From Camellia lanceoleosa (lineage: Eukaryota; Streptophyta; Magnoliopsida; Ericales; Theaceae): 64,000 bases of DNA. Position numbers and translations under genes: made by a program. The DNA is taken from the NCBI GenBank assembly GCA_025200525.1, contig CM045763.1, positions 157,238,246 to 157,302,245 of the forward strand, written 5' to 3'. Under the pieces are notes generated by a model, which had not been told where the DNA came from, made no database searches, and saw nothing but the letters and a program-made list of their open reading frames with translations. Shown here piece by piece: positions 24,795 to 37,099 of the stretch; positions within the stretch are counted from its first letter, which is position 1, and each line of letters begins with the position of its first letter.

Positions 24795-25610
24795 TACTTT
24801 CAAAGTGTTACTATTTTCCCGTAAAGTGTTACTACTTTCCTATTTACTACTTGCCCATTTGATTATGTTTTTCTAGCCGTTTACTACTTTCCCATTTGAT
24901 TTTTTTTTCCCAACTGATTTTGTTTTTCCAGTGTTACTACTTTCCCGTTTACTACTTTCCTATTTGATTTTGTTTTTCCAGTTGATGTTTTTCCAATGTT
25001 ACTACTTTCTCGTTTACTACTTTCCTACTTTCCATTTGGTTTTGTTTTTCCAATTGATTTTGTTTTTCCAGTGTTACTACTTTCAAAGTATTACTACTTT
25101 CCCGTAATGTGTTACTACTTTCCTGTTTACTACTTTCCCATTTGATTTTGTTTTTTCAGAGTTACTACTTTCCAGTTTACTACTTTATTACTATGAAATG
25201 AAAAATACAATCATGACAAATTTTCGAAATTCCTCAAAGAGGATCAAACTAGAGAATGAATGAATTTTGTCAAATATTTTTATCCTTCAATTTCCTTTAC
25301 TTGATTTATTCCAAAATTATAATAAAAATATTACATTATTAGTTGAATGTTTTACTTCTTCACCTTAAATAATAATATTACAATGTTAGTTGGGTGCCTT
25401 ATTTGTACATCTTTTAATTATAAAATGGTTTCTACATACATATACATAACTACAGTGAATCAACCTGGTGAATTATATATTTAATAGTAATAAGTCCAAC
25501 CATACGATATGGACTGCAATTATCTTATGTTATTGTTTCAACCTATTTTCTAAATTTTAATACTTAAATAAAAATATAAATGCCCCTCATACATTTGAAG
25601 GACATAGAGT
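24795..25610 (+). repeat. Array unit 9, right part
   Basis: Minisatellite monomers resume at about 24795 (ACTACTTTCAAAGTGTTACT) and run to about 25190. The conserved AT-rich tail segment follows up to the next landmark at 25611. Confidence 0.88.
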
Positions 25611-26520
25611 CTGATTACACTCTTATTCCGACATATCAAATTTCAACCAAACAATATCCACACTTTCAAATATAAGCATTAAACATAAACAGAAAATAAC
25701 AAAGCGGTTCAAAAAGTAAAACTAATATAAAATCTACAAACGAAAAAAAAAAACAGAAACATAAATAAGAGAAAAATTATCACGTGCAAAGCACGTGCAC
25801 TTCCACTAGTATATATAAAAGAAGATTAATACTTTCAATTGAATATTAACAATAAGAATTGAATATATACAAGCATAAATGAGGACTAAAAAAACTAATG
25901 AACCCAGAATAAGTGGAGGCATTCAAATTTTGAAAGAAAAAAAAATGAAAAGGGATTTATTTATCTTCTAACTTAGCACGACTACAAGTAGCACAAAGAA
26001 GACAATCGTAGACCAAACTCTAGGATTGAAATTCTAGCGTCGCACAAAGAGGTGTTCGATAATTTCAGACCCCAATGCTCTCACCGTTGGTTTCACAATG
26101 TAATTAATGAAAACTTCCTTCGCAGAACTGGCTTGAGCTTCCAAGTTGAAGGAGGAGAATACTTTGGCCTATATATAGACGAATTACTACTTTATTACTA
26201 CTTTCTCATTTGATTTTGTTTTTCCAGTGTTATTCCATTGCTACTACTTTCCCATTTGATTATGTTTTTCCAGTGGCCACTATATAGACGAATTAGTAGA
26301 AGTTGTTTAAGTGGGAGAATACACTGGCCTACATATAAACGAATTACAACTTTCCCATTTGATTTTCTTTTTCCAGTGTTACTGCTTTCTCGTTTACAAC
26401 TTTCCGATTTGATTTTTTTTTTCCAATTGATTTTGTTTTTTCAATGTTACTACCTTCCTGTTTACTACTTTCCTACTTTCCCATTTGATTTTGTTTTTCC
26501 GGTGTTACTACTTTCAATGT
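25611..26520 (+). repeat. Array unit 10, left part (split by nested LTR elements)
   Basis: Landmark variant CTGATTACAC at 25611; hairpin CACGTGCAAAGCACGTG at 25781-25797; CTAGT at 25806-25810. The minisatellite begins at about 26182 and is cut at 26520 by the minus-strand LTR element. It continues at 45253-46105. Net unit length is about 1.76 kb. Confidence 0.9.
26516..26520. repeat. Target-site duplication AATGT (left)
   Basis: AATGT directly precedes TGTAACGTCC and recurs at 45253-45257 directly after the far LTR. This proves that 26521-45252 inserted as one unit. Confidence 0.95.
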
Positions 26521-28412
26521 TGTAACGTCCCGAAAATAATACAACATGAACCACCCACATTAATCAACATTCACCCAATAAATAATGTCATAACTCCAAC
26601 CTTTATATAATATACCATCAATGTTTATACATTCAAGAATATAGAGATACATGAATCTACAACATGTGAAGCATCTAATCTCAACACAAATAAAATGCCC
26701 CTAAGGGCTTACATCTTCCAAGGCAATAGCCCGGTTACACCAAAATGGTCTCTCGGACCCATACACATTAGCCCTTGGCTTACAAAAATATCACAACAAT
26801 TGGAAGAGAAAAACTACTCTTTATCAAAACATATCCACGCCCTTAACTTTGGCGGAACCACCACATCTTAACCTGCACCAAATCCCATAGGGGTGAGCAT
26901 AATGCCCAGTAGAGAATTCTAACAAAGTATATACAGTTATGCAATTCTCAATTGAAATAATGCAAATGCCAATGCTATGCCATGCTCCTTTAAAGAAATT
27001 TCATTTCATGTTTTTCTTAAAGATTTCCATTTTTCAACAAAAGCTTGCAATCTCATCACATTTCCAAAGCTTCCAATTTTAATCAACCGGGGCGGTAAAT
27101 ACGACACTGGTAATCCCTAGGCTGATGTCTGCAAGTAGGCTCTACAAGCACTACCAAATTGTCATTTTTACCGGGATTAACCGGAAGGCTCGACACCTAT
27201 CCGCGCGGTTTTCTGGTCTTTCACCAAGGACACTCAGGCCAACTTATCAAATCATCTACACCCCCTATCCGGACTTACCACCGTATTTACCCCATACACA
27301 TTGCCATAGTTCTTAAATACAACATCACTTTTCTTTCATGAAATAAATATATTCAATCAGAATTTACAATGCAAAAATAATAATTGAATGCATATGCAAT
27401 GCAATGATTTCTCATAACTCATAACTCATAACATTTCCCATTTCCAGGTCTTCACAACAATGTCAACAATCACATTCTCCATTTCCTCATTTCATTACTC
27501 TTTCCCAAGATAACCGTGTGTCTTCAATACACAACATCAATTTTTTCATCAATTTAACCTTCTCAAGCCACATATGAGGTTTTCAAATACTAACCTCCAC
27601 CATTCAAAATTTCCACAATCCATTATGCACAACAATTACCATTTCTCAATTAAATATTTTTCATGCATCTAACAACAACTTTAAGAAAATAAATCCTCCA
27701 TTTTAACATAAGAAAAGAAGTTAATCCCCAGATCTTTCATGTTTTCAAAAACCCCAATTTTCTAGGTTTTCACAAGAAAAACTCAACATTGTTCATCTCT
27801 TTTATAAAATCTAATCATACCCTTCAATCTCAACTCATGTTGTCCAAAATTTCAAGAAAATCTCTAAAGGAACACAAGGTAGAGTTTGTTTTACAAAAAA
27901 ATCATCAATCCCTTGAGTCACCAAACCCATTTTCGAAATTTCAAGGAGAGTTACAAAATCAACTAAAAACTTACACAAATATATATACCTCAAAGGAAAG
28001 CCCTCTAGGATTTATAAAGGAATTGGGATACAACCCACATTTAAAACATCTTTACATTTTCAAAACACAAGATTGAAATCAACAAGGAACTATATGAAAA
28101 CTCTTAAAACCAACATAAAGGTAGCAAAACTTGTATATATAACTCAAGAATGTCCCTACCTCAAGCTTGGAAGAGAAGACGAGCAAAAAGGTTGAAACCC
28201 CAAAGTTGTCGAAACCAACTTCTACTTGGATCAAAACGAAGCTCTTGATGAGATTTACAATCTTTCTCAAAGGAGCAAGGCAAGAAAATGCTTCCAAGAG
28301 AGTAGATCTAAAGATTTTGAGTGAAAAGTGCTTTTTGAGAAAGATAGAGAGAGTCTCACGGTTTTAGAGGGAGAAAAGAGAAAAGAAATAAAGAAATAGG
28401 TTGAGTGGAAGC

Positions 28413-28421
28413 CTATTTATA
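28413..28421 (-). promoter_or_regulatory. TATA box of the element 2 LTR
   Basis: TATAAATAG on the minus strand lies about 510 bp into the LTR and is followed by a GA/CT-rich leader. The copy in the other LTR is at 44736-44744. It lies just downstream of the GTCGAC palindrome cluster, as expected for a core promoter below an enhancer. Confidence 0.65.
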
Positions 28422-28530
28422 ATACTAGGTCAAAGTAAAATAAAGTCCCAAAGTCAACCCAAAAAGATAAAGTCAAAATCTCCAAAATGTAGAACCAAAA
28501 ACCGTACAGAAATCTGAAAAAAAATCTGCA

Positions 28531-28743
28531 GGGGTCGACCCTTTCAACACAGGGGTCGACCCTATGAAGAAACTTATGTTTGACAGCATGCAAGAGGGTA
28601 GACACTTCCCAGACTGGTGTCTACCCCAATTTTCAGCAAGCAAACTTCAGAAACAAAGGGTAGACACTTTCCAGACTGGTGTCGACCCCTGTGACCAACA
28701 ACGAAAAGATGGTGTCGACACCTCCAAAACCGGTGTCGACCCC
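28531..28743. promoter_or_regulatory. Cluster of GTCGAC-centred palindromes in U3 of element 2
   Basis: GGGGTCGACCC occurs at 28531-28541 and 28552-28562. GGTGTCTACCCC is at 28617-28628, GGTGTCGACCCC at 28678-28689 and 28732-28743, and the perfect 12-bp palindrome GGTGTCGACACC at 28711-28722. Half-site variants GGGTAGACAC lie near 28596 and 28658. The same cluster is in the other LTR at about 44854-45066. It sits 100-330 bp upstream of the TATA box. Confidence 0.75.
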
Positions 28744-28929
28744 AGAATAAGATTTTTAAGTTTTCAAACAACTTTTCAACGTAAAGAAGCGTGAACGGAC
28801 AATCCTAACAAGTTTAAATCAATTTTCACTCATCCAAAACCAAGATACCACAACTCTAAAGATTCCCAAAACCAAACAAATGATTCAAATATACTTCCCA
28901 AAAGTTTTAAAAAGGGTGCAAGTGCTACA

Positions 28930-28965
28930 ACCTTCCCACCTTAGAAAATTTCGTCCCCGAAATTT
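28930..28965 (-). promoter_or_regulatory. Polypurine tract and hairpin of element 2
   Basis: On the minus strand a perfect inverted repeat (AAATTTCG GGGA CGAAATTT, 28946-28965) is followed by the purine-rich AGGTGGGAAGGT (28930-28941) abutting the LTR. Confidence 0.85.
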
Positions 28966-29244
28966 AAACAAACCATTAAACCAAAGTGTTCTAGCAACAA
29001 CAATTATTTTAACAACATTTCCAAGTCACCACATCAAAGTTCAACTAATCATAGATTATTTTCTTCCTCACCATTCCATCAAAACACAAATGCTCCAGCT
29101 AGAAATGAAATGAAACCTCTTAACATTAATTTATCTTTCCATAACGTCATACTCAAATCGACAACACGTACAACAACATGTGATCACAATTTAACATTCT
29201 ACCCTTCATCACTAGAGGACATTACAAATTCTAAAACAAAACAA

Positions 29245-29905
29245 CTAGACATGCTCAAATAAATCTGGATACTTGGAGCGGACCTCTACTTCCCTTTCCT
29301 AAGTCGCTTCCTCAATCCCATAGTGTCTCCACAACACCTTCACTAACGGTATGGTCTTACCCCGCAACACTTGCTCTTAGGTATCAAAATTTGAACTTGT
29401 CGCTCTTCGTAAAAGGCATCCTCATCTACCTCCAAATCAACCCAATCTAATACATGAGAAGGGTCGGGTTCATACTTCCTAAGCATTGACACATGGAATA
29501 CATTGTGAACTCTAGAAAGTTGTGGCGGTAAAGCTAACCGGTATACTACTTTCCCGATCCTTTCCAATATCTCGAAAGGCCTAATGAACCTAGGAGAAAA
29601 CTTACCACTCTTACCAAACCTCATCAAACCCTGCCTAGGTGAGGTCTTAAGAAACACATGATCACTTATTTCAAAAGATAAGGGTCATCTCCTCTTATCG
29701 GCATAACTTTTCTGCCGACTTTGAGCTGTGGCTAACCTCTTCCGAATAAGAGTAACTTTCTCGTTGTCTCTCTAATGATCTCCGGTCCCAACAACGGTGC
29801 ATCCCCCACCACGGCCCAACAGACTGGTGACCTACAAGGTCGGCCATACAAGGCCTCAAACGGTGCCAAGGAAAACCTCCCAACCAACTAAGGAAGCACA
29901 ACACC
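29245..29905 (-). pseudogene. C-terminal end of integrase, element 2
   Basis: Reading on the minus strand, a remnant of the segment GRPCRSP (in a shifted frame near 29830), the [14 protein letters not shown] block, [26 protein letters not shown] and the final WRHYGIEEAT stretch ending at TAG 29245 can be recognised. An in-frame stop falls just after EEAT. Upstream of the shifted GRPC segment, homology to integrase stops abruptly. No catalytic core is present. What survives is the part next to the polypurine tract, which may be kept for RNA function rather than protein. Confidence 0.82.
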
Positions 29906-32480
29906 AACTTCCGGTCACAACCAAAATTGGAATACCACCCCGATTCTAGGAACACCAAGGATACCGAATTAGTCAAGAACACAAGGAAAGGATCACAGAC
30001 TTCCCCTCGATTCACACCACTAACTGGGTCTATGAGACAAGAACAACAAACAACCATGGCAACCACATGCACGCCCTAGGTATCCATTACCACTAGCCCA
30101 AACACTCTCCACGCTTCGCACTCCATCAAGATGGGGACTAGATTTTCACCACAAGATCCTTGGTTACCTTGTTAAAGGAAAAATGTTACAACAAAACTCG
30201 GCTCAAGACAAGACTCCAGCCTAACAAGTTCTTACAATACCCAACCATTCACATAACCGAATATACAAAATTCAAGATTTAGCAATACAATTAAAGCAGT
30301 TATAGCATCCCAATCATAAGTGTATGATAATTAACAATTCATTCTCAAAAGAAAATTTCATCTCTTTCCCAATTCTTGGTAAAAATTGTTTATTTTACAT
30401 ATAAAACATTTTCTCAAGGGTGTTCCAAAACTCACACCGATCAATAGCCAAAATACATTTTCTGCCTTACGATAAAACCCAAATTTCATTTATTTTCTAG
30501 TACCATTCTTACATAACAACTGGTGAACCTCCAACGTCACCCAAGAACACCCATCACCCACACGACAATGCCACAACCAACATAACATATCATTTTCGCA
30601 ATGTTCATTAACATTTCCACACAATTATCAACACAGATTACCACAATCACACCATTTCATTCAGCCAATATCATTATGTTTACTATGTAATTTATCATCC
30701 ACACAAGATAGCGAAAGGACACATAAACTAGTTTCAACAAAATTGCTTACATCATCTTGAATGAAAACTCTTTTCCTCATTTGTACATTTTTATCAAAAT
30801 TCGTTTAAATTCATACCGTTTTTCTAACCAACTTTCATGTCATAAATATAGAGTAAAACTCATTATTTTGTAAACATTTTCCCAAAACAAGTCTTAAAAT
30901 CTCACCCCAAGGGTTTTAGTTAAAATAGAATTGTCATGAAAGTTTTCAAAAGTTGGAAACCACCCCTCATCTTATCTTCTCAATATATAACCGATGAATC
31001 CCGACCATCACCCAATCACATTCATCACACTTACAATGATTTCCACAATGCAAAAATTACATTTCCATGACAACAAAAGTCAGTAAATAAGCACGATGCC
31101 AAAAGAACTATGCAACACGCATTACTCTCCAAACTTCGAAGGTTTCATACCAACACAACACTAACCACGAAGACCATCGATACAAGAGGACTTACAAACG
31201 TTCCCAACCAAGGGGCTAACACTTTACCCCGACTCTCGGGTTTCAAAACTCGCATTGGAAAATGCACACCGACTACTACCCGCACAAGCAAGGCTCAAAC
31301 ACAACCCACGGTACAACACCGCCTTCTAGCTCATTCTGTGCTAAATTTTCCAAAGGTTCAACCTTACACTCCACATCTAAACCATTCTAAAGTGACGATG
31401 TGTCCCTCACCTTGATGCCAATCAACTTAGCTAATCACCTGAGACTTTTCCACTCCCACTCCATTCACCTAGAGACAGGTTTTCAAACACCGTTCCACAT
31501 ACTTTCAGGGTCTTTTCGGCCTCCCTAAAACACACTACTCCACTATTGTCCCATAGAAATTCTACTCATACACCAGGATGGAAAACACACTTTTACATTC
31601 AACACGAGACCGAATAGGTCAAAGGTGATCACACGATCCCCGACACCCAAGACAAATCTCTCCAATGGTACACTCATCACTTGAGAACACAAACCGTTCG
31701 CCACACTAATAATACTTCAAGCATCTACTCATGAAATTCTTTTCTCACTCAACTCTTTACCCGCAATCTAATAACATCCCATACTCATAACTGACCAAGG
31801 CATAATAGTGACCCCACTTACGGTTGACAAGACCACAACCAACTCACTAATCAATAACTCGACGCACTCAGCGACACACACTAGTACTCTTCTCACTATA
31901 CCAAGATATGGATCTCACACTTCCTTAGACATTCCCACATCACTTCCACCAATCTTCACTAGATTCTAAGGTCTCACGTTTCCTCCAACTTACCAAAATA
32001 AAAAGCTTAAACTTTTGGCCCTCGTTCCAACACTACGCTAGTCATAAAGATTTTCCACGAATCTCTCATTTTTCACAAACAAGTTCCAAACTAATTAAGA
32101 ATTTAAAGGTCATCACACGACCAACACAAAGTTTAACATTCATTATACAACAACACTAGGATCATCAATATCCTTAACAACCTTTCAGTACACATACAGA
32201 AAAGAGTATTCAAGGCTTATTGCATTTCCAATACATAAGGGTCTACAAACAACAATGCATATACATATACAACACATAACCATGGTGCCCTAGCACCCTA
32301 CAGCACACTGACCAATAACAAAAGCTTCACAGCTAACAACATCGATCTTTAAAACAAAAGTCCCCCCCTAAAGGGTGGTACTACTGTGCTGGTTGAAAAG
32401 TTGACCCTCACGAAGCTCTCGAAGCCTGACCTCTCCGGGCCTGTTACCAATAACGTCCCCGACTGGACTGATAGGACAAA
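29906..32480 (-). other. Unrecognised internal filler of element 2 (~2.5 kb)
   Basis: No protease, RT, RNase H or integrase motif can be read on either strand. Composition is skewed to A and C on the plus strand throughout, like the untranslated parts of the element. Frames are short. It sits where pol should be, between the gag zinc-knuckle remnant and the last residues of integrase. It may be captured non-element DNA, or pol sequence decayed beyond recognition. The near identity of the LTRs argues that this body was already present at the last transposition. Confidence 0.6.
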
Positions 32481-33283
32481 GTTTGACTAGATTCTGAAAC
32501 ACCGGAAAGATCTACACATAAAGGGGAAAAACGTCCAGCATGGCCCCTCTGACCACAATTAAATCAAACAACAGCCTCCCAACTTTGAACCTGATTTGGA
32601 GCCTGAACCTCACTGGATCCCCCAACGGACAAACTCGAAACCCTTGATGAAACCGAATCTAGGAGTGAGCATGCGCTCGACTCCACCTCTTGCTAAGTCC
32701 AGTGTACTTATGAACTGTAGGAGTTGCCGAAGTGGCCTCCTCCCTGACTCGGCCAACACTGCTAACCACTGCCTCTGCATGGGCCGCCGCCTCAACTAGA
32801 TCAAAATAATTCTTTCACTTAGATCTAACCACCTTCCCCCGAATATCATCACGCAACCACCTCTCAACCTCATAACAACGACGCTCCTCTGTTACTACCA
32901 ATTCTGGAGCAAATCTCGACAAACTAGTGAACCACATCTCAAACGGAGCCAAAGGAGTAACATCTTGACGCAACTCGACAAACTGTTTGCCTAACCTTTC
33001 CCGAGCAAAAGGAGGGAAATACTTGGCCAAGAAGGCCTCGGTAAACGCAACCTACGTGGCACCTATGGTACACTCCACATATTTCCACCAATAACTCGCA
33101 TTTCCCTTGCAATAGGATGGTTGCCAAAGAAACCCTCAACCCCTCGTCCTCGACTCTAAGTATGTCAAGAGTCTTGGTAATCTGTTCCAATCAACTCTCC
33201 CCCTCCAGCAGTCTTGCCTCTCCCAAAAACTCCGGTGGATTGGAGCGAACAAACTCCTTAGTAAGCTTGAGGGTACACCCGTT
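32481..33283 (-). pseudogene. gag: gag of element 2, downstream part
   Basis: Minus-strand frames read the gag core: ITKTLDILRVEDEGLRVSLA, then FARERLGKQFVELRQ, then FAPELVVTEERRCYEVERWL. All have direct counterparts in the gag of element 1. A zinc-knuckle remnant NCGQRGHAGRF lies near 32530-32570, with its first Cys replaced by a stop context. At least two frame changes are needed to join these pieces. The open end at 33284 is the insertion point of element 3. The N-terminal part continues at 42162-42416. Confidence 0.82.
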
Positions 33284-33288
33284 GTCCC
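33284..33288. repeat. Target-site duplication GTCCC (left)
   Basis: GTCCC directly precedes TGTAACGCCC and recurs at 42157-42161 after the other LTR. This proves a nested insertion into gag of element 2. Confidence 0.95.
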
Positions 33289-35073
33289 TGTAACGCCCTC
33301 AAAATAATGATATTAAACCAACAATATTAACATGCTATGATATATAAAAGATCCACGTCCTTCCATTCATCAGAGTGCTATTACAAAAGGTATTACATGT
33401 TAACAACAAAAGCAAATGCCCTCACAGACTTCTGACTTTCAAGTTAACACTTGGTTACTAGAAAGTAGAGTGCTACCCCATTTACACATTAAGCCCTAGG
33501 CTTGAATTAACTTGTAACACTGCAAAAGGAAGCCCAACAAAAAAGTCCGTCCGCCACTAGCCTCCCAAGCTAAGTCCTTGGAGGTGGCATGCTACCGATG
33601 CACGAAAATGATGTTCCCATATAGGGTGAGCCACGGCCAGTAGAAATATACTAAGCCGAGTTATAAATAATGACTAAAAGATTAACAATTGATAGATGGT
33701 CAATTCTTTTACATTCTTTCATCACTTCAACAAATATAAACAAAAGCAGTTACATTCATACTTTCCATGACAAGCATACATGCTTTCGCCAATATATTTC
33801 TAGATAAGCATACATGCTCTATCTCGGAGTTCATCCTATCTCCTCCCGGTAACATCGGTTTAGAGGTCCATCCCTATCTTCCCTAAACATGAGTACATCC
33901 CTATCTCCTCCAACACAACACAATGCATATATATCACAATTATACACATCACATATCAATACATAAAATCAATGTATTCTTTCCATCGTCATAACCCGTG
34001 ACCCAATTCTATTTCAATTCCTCATTTTCCACAATTAATTATTCACATTAATTAATCAATGTAATTAGGGCGTTTCCCTAATTAACATTACAACACTTAG
34101 GTTCCAATTTCACTAATGTTTCAACATTAATTCCATGTTTCTATCCCAAACATGCTTCTAGGTTTATTATAGACAAAACCCCAAACTTTTATAAAATTAC
34201 ACAATGGCCCAAAGTTTCCCAAAATTACACAACAACTACCAACATATCAAAATGCTAAAATTCAAAGACAAAATCCATAAAGAGGAGTAGGATATCCCTA
34301 CCTCAAAGTTTGAGCTCAAAGTAGATGAAGACCCAACAACTTGCTCCAAAACCGAATATTTTCGGATTATATCGAAGCCCAAGTCACCCTCTACCCTTTT
34401 AACAAAGCACTTAGGGAAGATTCACCCTCTAGGAGATGATTTCTTAGAGAAGGCAAGTCTAGAGAGAGGCTCTAAGATTTAGGGTTTTAAAAAGTAAAAG
34501 CTTCAAAAAGTGAAGTTTAGATCGTTTGGCTGACGATATAAACAAGCTCGCTTCGGCGAAGACTTGGTCGCCGGCGACGGAACCTGAAACCGTAGCTCGA
34601 GCCAAGAAGGTCTCGCTCGAGCCAACATCCTAGAAGCTCGCTCGGCGAAGAAAAGCTCGCTCGAGCGAGCTCGACCGCCAGTCTGCAACTAGACGCCGCT
34701 CGGCGACTAACGCTTCGCTTCGGCGAAGAACAGATCGCGTCGATCGAAGCGAAGAATCGGCTCGCTCGAGCGAAATCATGGTGTTGAGTCCAGCCAGACG
34801 CGATCGCTTCGCTCAGCGAAGCCGCTCTGGCTCGACCCACCGAACCTAAAACTCAACGCCGCTCGGCGACCAACTCTCGCTCGGCGAAGGACAAAAATTG
34901 CAGGCAACCCTTGGCTCCCGAATACAACCAACCTGAAACAAACCTGCCCAACACATCCTATAACTCAAATACAATATATGAAAGGACGTAAACAGGACAA
35001 CAATCCACTACCAACATCCACGGACACACGTCCGGATCACTATACAACAAGGGGTAAACCCGGGATCGCTATA
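33289..35073 (-). repeat. 3' LTR of element 3
   Basis: The LTR is 1785 bp. On the minus strand it starts TATAGCGATCCCGGG and ends GGGCGTTACA. It contains a CTCGAG-type palindrome cluster at about 34540-34885, much of it degraded to CTCGGCGAAG or CTTCGGCGAAG. Confidence 0.92.
34540..34885. promoter_or_regulatory. CTCGAG palindrome cluster, 3' LTR of element 3
   Basis: Repeated GCTCGAGCGA-type motifs lie 190-530 bp from the minus-strand LTR start, for example GCTCGCTCGAGCGAGC near 34657 and GCTCGCTCGAGCGAAA near 34761. Many others are one or two bases short or altered (GCTCGGCGAAG). The same cluster in the other LTR spans about 41620-41970, and different motif copies are intact there. Confidence 0.7.
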
Positions 35074-35108
35074 ACCTCCCCCCCTTAAAGAATTTCGTCC
35101 CCGAAATT
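35074..35108 (-). promoter_or_regulatory. Polypurine tract and hairpin of element 3
   Basis: On the minus strand, the perfect inverted repeat AATTTCG GGGA CGAAATT (35091-35108) precedes the purine tract AAGGGGGGGAGGT (35074-35086), which abuts the LTR start. Confidence 0.88.
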
Positions 35109-35483
35109 AAAACAAGTTTTTGAAAAGCAAGCCTTTTTCTCCATTTTAAACAATGTCATAACACAACATTTAACAATTCGACCCATTACCGGTCATTCCA
35201 TCTCTCATCAAGAGGCATTTAACAATATATACATTTCAACATGCATTTTCTTTCCATTTCAACCATTTCCCACACAGATGGTTTACAATTTATATCATAA
35301 GCAATAATCATGATACAATTTTATTTCTATAATATAGCCAACATATGCAATATTATAATCAACTCCCATAACAAGGCAAGTTCTACAACATTTACATTAA
35401 CCAAAACATGCTCCATGTTTTACAACTTAAGGCATTTCAAATGTTCTTAAAGTTCATTACAATTACACAATTGCAACACTTGA

Positions 35484-35867
35484 TTACACATCAACAAATA
35501 AGTCCGGATATTTCTCGCGGACTCCCAACTCACGTTCCCAAGTGGCCTCCTCCACTCCGTGATGTTTCCACAAAACCTTAACCAAAGGGATGGTCTTGCC
35601 ACGCAGGATTTGATCCCGCCTATCCAAGACCTGAACCGGTCTCTCCTCATACGAGGCATCCTCATCTACCTCTAAGTCGGTCCAATCCAACACGTGTGAT
35701 GGATCCGGCTCATACTTCCGAAGCATACTCACATGAAACACGTCATGAACTCCGGCCAACTGTGGCGGCAAAGCTAAACGATAAGCAACCTCGCCAATCC
35801 GCTCAAGGATCTCAAAAGGACCAATAAACCGAGGGGATAACTTCCCACTCTTCCCAAATCTCAACAA
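35484..35867 (-). CDS. Integrase C-terminal domain, element 3 (fragment frame)
   Basis: The 127-codon frame reads [20 protein letters not shown], then [22 protein letters not shown] and [13 protein letters not shown], and ends in a chromodomain-like tail (VLWKHHGVEEATWERE) and KYPDLFVDV with stop TAA at 35484. This is the best preserved part of the element's pol and is uninterrupted. The ATG is merely the first Met after a frameshift. In the family it would be the end of the gag-pol polyprotein, where the tail is thought to guide integration to particular chromatin. Confidence 0.85.
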   Translation of the reverse strand: MLRFGKSGKLSPRFIGPFEILERIGEVAYRLALPPQLAGVHDVFHVSMLRKYEPDPSHVLDWTDLEVDEDASYEERPVQVLDRRDQILRGKTIPLVKVLWKHHGVEEATWERELGVREKYPDLFVDV

Positions 35868-36487
35868 ACCCCGCCTAGGTGATATCTTGAAGCGTGATCA
35901 CCCACCTCAAACTCAACGGTCTCCTCCTGATCGGCATAGGACTTCGACGACTACGGTCAGTAACAAGCCTCCTACGGATAAGCTCAACTTTCTCGTCGTC
36001 TCCCTAACCAACTCGGACCCAACAAAGGTGTGTCACCCACCTCGGCGCAACAAACCGGAGACCTACAAGGTCGGCCATACAAGGCCTCAAGCGGTGCCAT
36101 ACCGATACTAGGCTGGCTGTTATTGTAGGCAAACTCCACCGTGTAAGTGCCTCTCCCATGTCCCATGAAATCAAGGACACAACCCGAAGCATATCCTCAA
36201 GGATCTGAATGGTGCGCTCGGTCGCCCATCGATCGAGGATGATAAGTACTAAAGGTCGACTTAGTACCTAAAGCACTTTGCAAACTCGCCACAACCTAGC
36301 GAAAAGCGAGGATCTCTATCTCGAACGATCGTCCTTTGGGACCCCGTGCAATTTTACTATGTCCGAACATACAAGTCGGCAAGATGATTCATGAATCTCT
36401 CACGCGCATTGGAATGAAATCGCCGACTTGGTCAACCGGTCTACAACCACCCAAATAGTGTCACTACCCGGCCGAGTCTTGGAAGAC
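35868..36487 (-). pseudogene. Integrase catalytic core, element 3 (multiply frameshifted)
   Basis: Pieces in changing frames recall the integrase core: [30 protein letters not shown] around 36010-36140, a region matching the RTIQILED helix near 36190-36215, and a DYR-like stretch before it. Several small deletions rather than one break it. It lies between the zinc-binding domain and the C-terminal domain, as expected. Confidence 0.78.
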
Positions 36488-37099
36488 CTACAACGAAGTC
36501 CATGGTGACATGCTCCCACTTCCACTCGGCAATAGGCAAGGGTTGTAACAAACCCCGGCCTCGATCTCGGCCTTCACTTGCTGACAAGTAAGGCACTTAG
36601 ACACGAAGACTGCCACATCTCTCTTCATACCCCGCCACCAAAACTGACGACCCAAATCCCGATACATCTTAGTACCTCCCGGATGTACCGCAAGGCGCGA
36701 ATGATGGAACTCTCGGAGTACCTCCTCTCGACAGGACTCCGGCACAAACAGACGGTCTCGGTATCTCAAACTCAGGTCGGGATACGCCGTCAAACCCTTC
36801 TCAACTTTCCCACTGGAGATCTTCTCTCTGAGGGATTCTACCTCAAGATCACCTCTCTGTGCCTCTAACACTCGAGTCACAAGTGTAGGCTGCGCAACCA
36901 CAGAAAACAAGGCCGCAGCCTCAACGGATTCGCCCAGAAGCAAGTCAAACTCGCCAAGTGCCCCCAACATCTCCCACTCTCGGATGGCTACACAAGCTAC
37001 ATCACTAATGGATTTCCTACTAAGAGCATCGGCCACAACATTGGCCTTCCACGGGTGATAATGCAACTCAAGTCGTAATCTTCTATAAACTCCATCCAC
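36488..37099 (-). CDS. RNase H end and integrase zinc-binding domain, element 3
   Basis: The 203-codon frame opens within RNase H ([20 protein letters not shown], about residues 10-29). It runs through the linker and reaches the integrase HHCC zinc finger: [18 protein letters not shown] at about residues 131-148 and CLTCQQ about 30 residues later. It loses the frame just after KAEIEAG. The linker and zinc finger are complete and match element 1 closely. The start codon is not meaningful. It is part of the broken polyprotein. Confidence 0.85.
   Translation of the reverse strand: MDGVYRRLRLELHYHPWKANVVADALSRKSISDVACVAIREWEMLGALGEFDLLLGESVEAAALFSVVAQPTLVTRVLEAQRGDLEVESLREKISSGKVEKGLTAYPDLSLRYRDRLFVPESCREEVLREFHHSRLAVHPGGTKMYRDLGRQFWWRGMKRDVAVFVSKCLTCQQVKAEIEAGVCYNPCLLPSGSGSMSPWTSL

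Larger units (their letters stand above)
26521..28929 (-). repeat. 3' LTR of element 2
   Basis: The LTR is 2409 bp. On the minus strand it starts TGTAGCACTTGC and ends GGGACGTTACA. It is about 99% identical by eye to 42850-45252. Confidence 0.95.

Noticed and set aside
28413..28421. Host promoter
   Set aside because: The TATA box lies inside an LTR and is duplicated in its partner, so it is the element's own promoter.
31110..31415. 101-codon plus-strand frame in the element 2 filler
   Set aside because: It resembles nothing I know, is antisense to the element and reflects low stop density in A/C-rich DNA.
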